Shown here one piece after another: positions 62,915 to 64,000 of a stretch of DNA of 64,000 bases (the stretch's first letter is position 1; every line of letters starts with the position of its first letter). The notes beneath the pieces were generated by a model. It did no database searches and had not been told where the DNA came from. It was given only the letters and a program-made list of their open reading frames with translations. A program made the translations under genes and the position numbers. Source of the DNA: Anodontia alba (taxonomy: Eukaryota; Mollusca; Bivalvia; Lucinida; Lucinidae); assembly GCA_964016985.1 (NCBI GenBank), contig OZ024823.1, positions 24,702,095 to 24,766,094 of the forward strand, read 5' to 3'.

Positions 62915-63351
62915 CAAAGATATAGCCAAACTGTTACAATGTTGCTTCATCTATTGTGGAACGCTTGTTTTCTTTGTATGGCCGAAGGCTTCGGGCCAAT
63001 ACAGCAAACCGAGAACCCGTAGCGGGGCCAATATGACATTTCTTGACTATTCTCCTTTCGACATCTTTTGGAAAGTCGATTTTGCTTGACACTTTACACA
63101 GAAGAAGTAAATTTGCAAACTTTTAGCATCATCTATGCAAAAATATTTGTCGTCGTAATTACCTATGCACAAAATGTTATATTCTAGTCACTGGGTAAAA
63201 ATAAATGAATATTTTCATGTTCTCTCTTAGTAAAAATGTCTGCAAAATATGCAAATATCGATAGGTTAGGTAGTTTGGAAGCAGGTTTTCAAAATTTCTG
63301 AAATTTTCATAATATTGTTACAGAAATTTAATACTCTTAAAATCAGTGAAG
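62915..63351. other. Unclassified spacer
   Basis: GGCCGAAGGCTTCGGGCC (62981-62998) is a compact hairpin. Otherwise nothing recognised. Confidence 0.45.

Positions 63352-63391
<40 letters not shown>
63352..63391 (+). repeat. Poly-A run
   Basis: About 38 A bases after CAGTGAAGA. No retroelement body was recognised upstream. Confidence 0.9.
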
Positions 63392-63393
<2 letters not shown>

Positions 63394-63618
63394 GTAATAA
63401 TGAAACAAATCCAAAAATCTAGTCTACTATAGAAACTCCATAGGTAAGACGCATTTTGGCCATGCAATTAATTTTGCGGTAAATATTTGAAAAGACCGCA
63501 CAGGAACAGAAACTACAAACGATTTCTGATAAGATATTATCAATAACAAATCTTTTCTTTTTTCATTTAGAATAAAACATTGATTAAAAAACATCTTTCC
63601 GGAGGATGTCAAAGCACA

Positions 63619-63744
63619 GTATCCACAATCTATGTTCTCAGCAGAAATATGAAAAATAAAGTATAACCCTGTAAACCCCAGTTTTACTATATAAAAAGTG
63701 GGGTTTAAGGGGGTCAAAATTTATATAGGCATGTTTTCGTGATG
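63619..63744 (+). mobile_element. Family A MITE, right half only
   Basis: GTATCCACAATCTATGTTCT CAGCAG, AAACCCCAGTTTTACTATAT AAAAAGTGGGGTTTAAGG, then GGCATGTTTTCGTGATG. Truncated exactly within the hairpin. From 63745 to the end of the window nothing is recognised. Confidence 0.8.
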
Positions 63745-64000
63745 TTCCAATCCACCATTTCATTCTTATACATGTACTGGCTCAACGAATGCCTAGAAGT
63801 TTTCTATTAAATTTTATGGACAAAAATGAATCATTGTTTTTGCATGCGCAATTCATTATGAAGGGGTTTATACTTATTAAATTGTTGCAGTAATATTTCT
63901 CCCTTCCTTACCTATTTAGCGCATTAAATTTTGGCAGGTTTATGTTGGTTTAATCCCCGTTTGCCAGATTTCTTAGAACACTGCTATAGTAACAGCATGA

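Noticed and set aside
63352..63391. Poly-A as evidence of a processed pseudogene
   Set aside because: No coding similarity upstream. Many A runs in the window arise by expansion inside MITEs.

Overview
The window looks like gene-poor, AT-rich intergenic or intronic DNA from an animal nuclear genome. The best guess is a bivalve mollusc. This rests on a tRNA-headed SINE of the kind I associate with bivalves, a mariner element, jockey/CR1-like LINE fragments, and a very high density of short foldback (snapback) MITEs. The species call is inference. I see no bacterial-style genes, rRNA genes, intact tRNA genes, CRISPR arrays or complete host genes. Most open frames are low-complexity or repeat-derived.

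I use letter names for the repeat families that recur here. A: ~280 bp, termini CAT(T/C)ACGAAAACA(C/T)GCC, core hairpin ACATAGATTGTGGGTACTCG. B: ~215 bp foldback, CAGCAGACGACATTTTGAAA arms. C: hairpin GCAAACAGTGTAGA..., sometimes inside longer units ending TTAACCC. D: ~230 bp, CGCAACGTCAGAAAACGTAC termini. E: ~210-245 bp, GGGCCCAGTTGTTCAAAGC termini. F: ~70-110 bp CCCAGC...GCTGGG palindromes. G: ~230 bp foldback with AAAGGAAAGAATTTGC. J: ~205 bp, TAGACTGGCTCCAGTC termini. K: ~370 bp TA-flanked element ending CAGTCGAACTTCAATGGCTC. There are also two 332 bp pogo-like MITEs and one related element.

Layout. 1-15.5 kb: dense A, B, C, J and K copies, several nested, with microsatellites. 15.5-18.5 kb: the least repeat-filled stretch. 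It holds the only plausible host coding signals: a possible last exon on + (17681) and a possible transmembrane-tail frame on - (16206). 18.5-22.4 kb: MITEs, then a decayed LINE on + broken by a K element. 24.6-29.1 kb: two large arrays of a ~43 bp repeat in opposite orientation, each abutting half of an E element. 29.4-33 kb: E, D, F, K, C. 33.06-34.43 kb: a ~154 bp tandem repeat organised as three-monomer higher-order units. 34.6-45 kb: F, B, D, G, A, E and pogo-like elements. 45.9-46.8 kb: a GC-rich, frameshifted coding relic of unknown function. 47.8-53 kb: a pogo-like MITE, a long AT-rich stretch, a SINE, then D copies. 53.5-55.1 kb: a complete mariner (one frameshift) inside an A MITE. 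56.5-58.3 kb: two different LINE 3' ends on -, apparently one inside the other. 58.3-64 kb: a pogo-like MITE, D, and several A copies.

The most striking general feature is structural. Individual foldback copies keep their two arms complementary to each other while the arm sequence differs between copies. Families with unrelated termini also share closely similar hairpin cores. This is the best candidate for something under-described. It can be tested by genome-wide alignment of arms.
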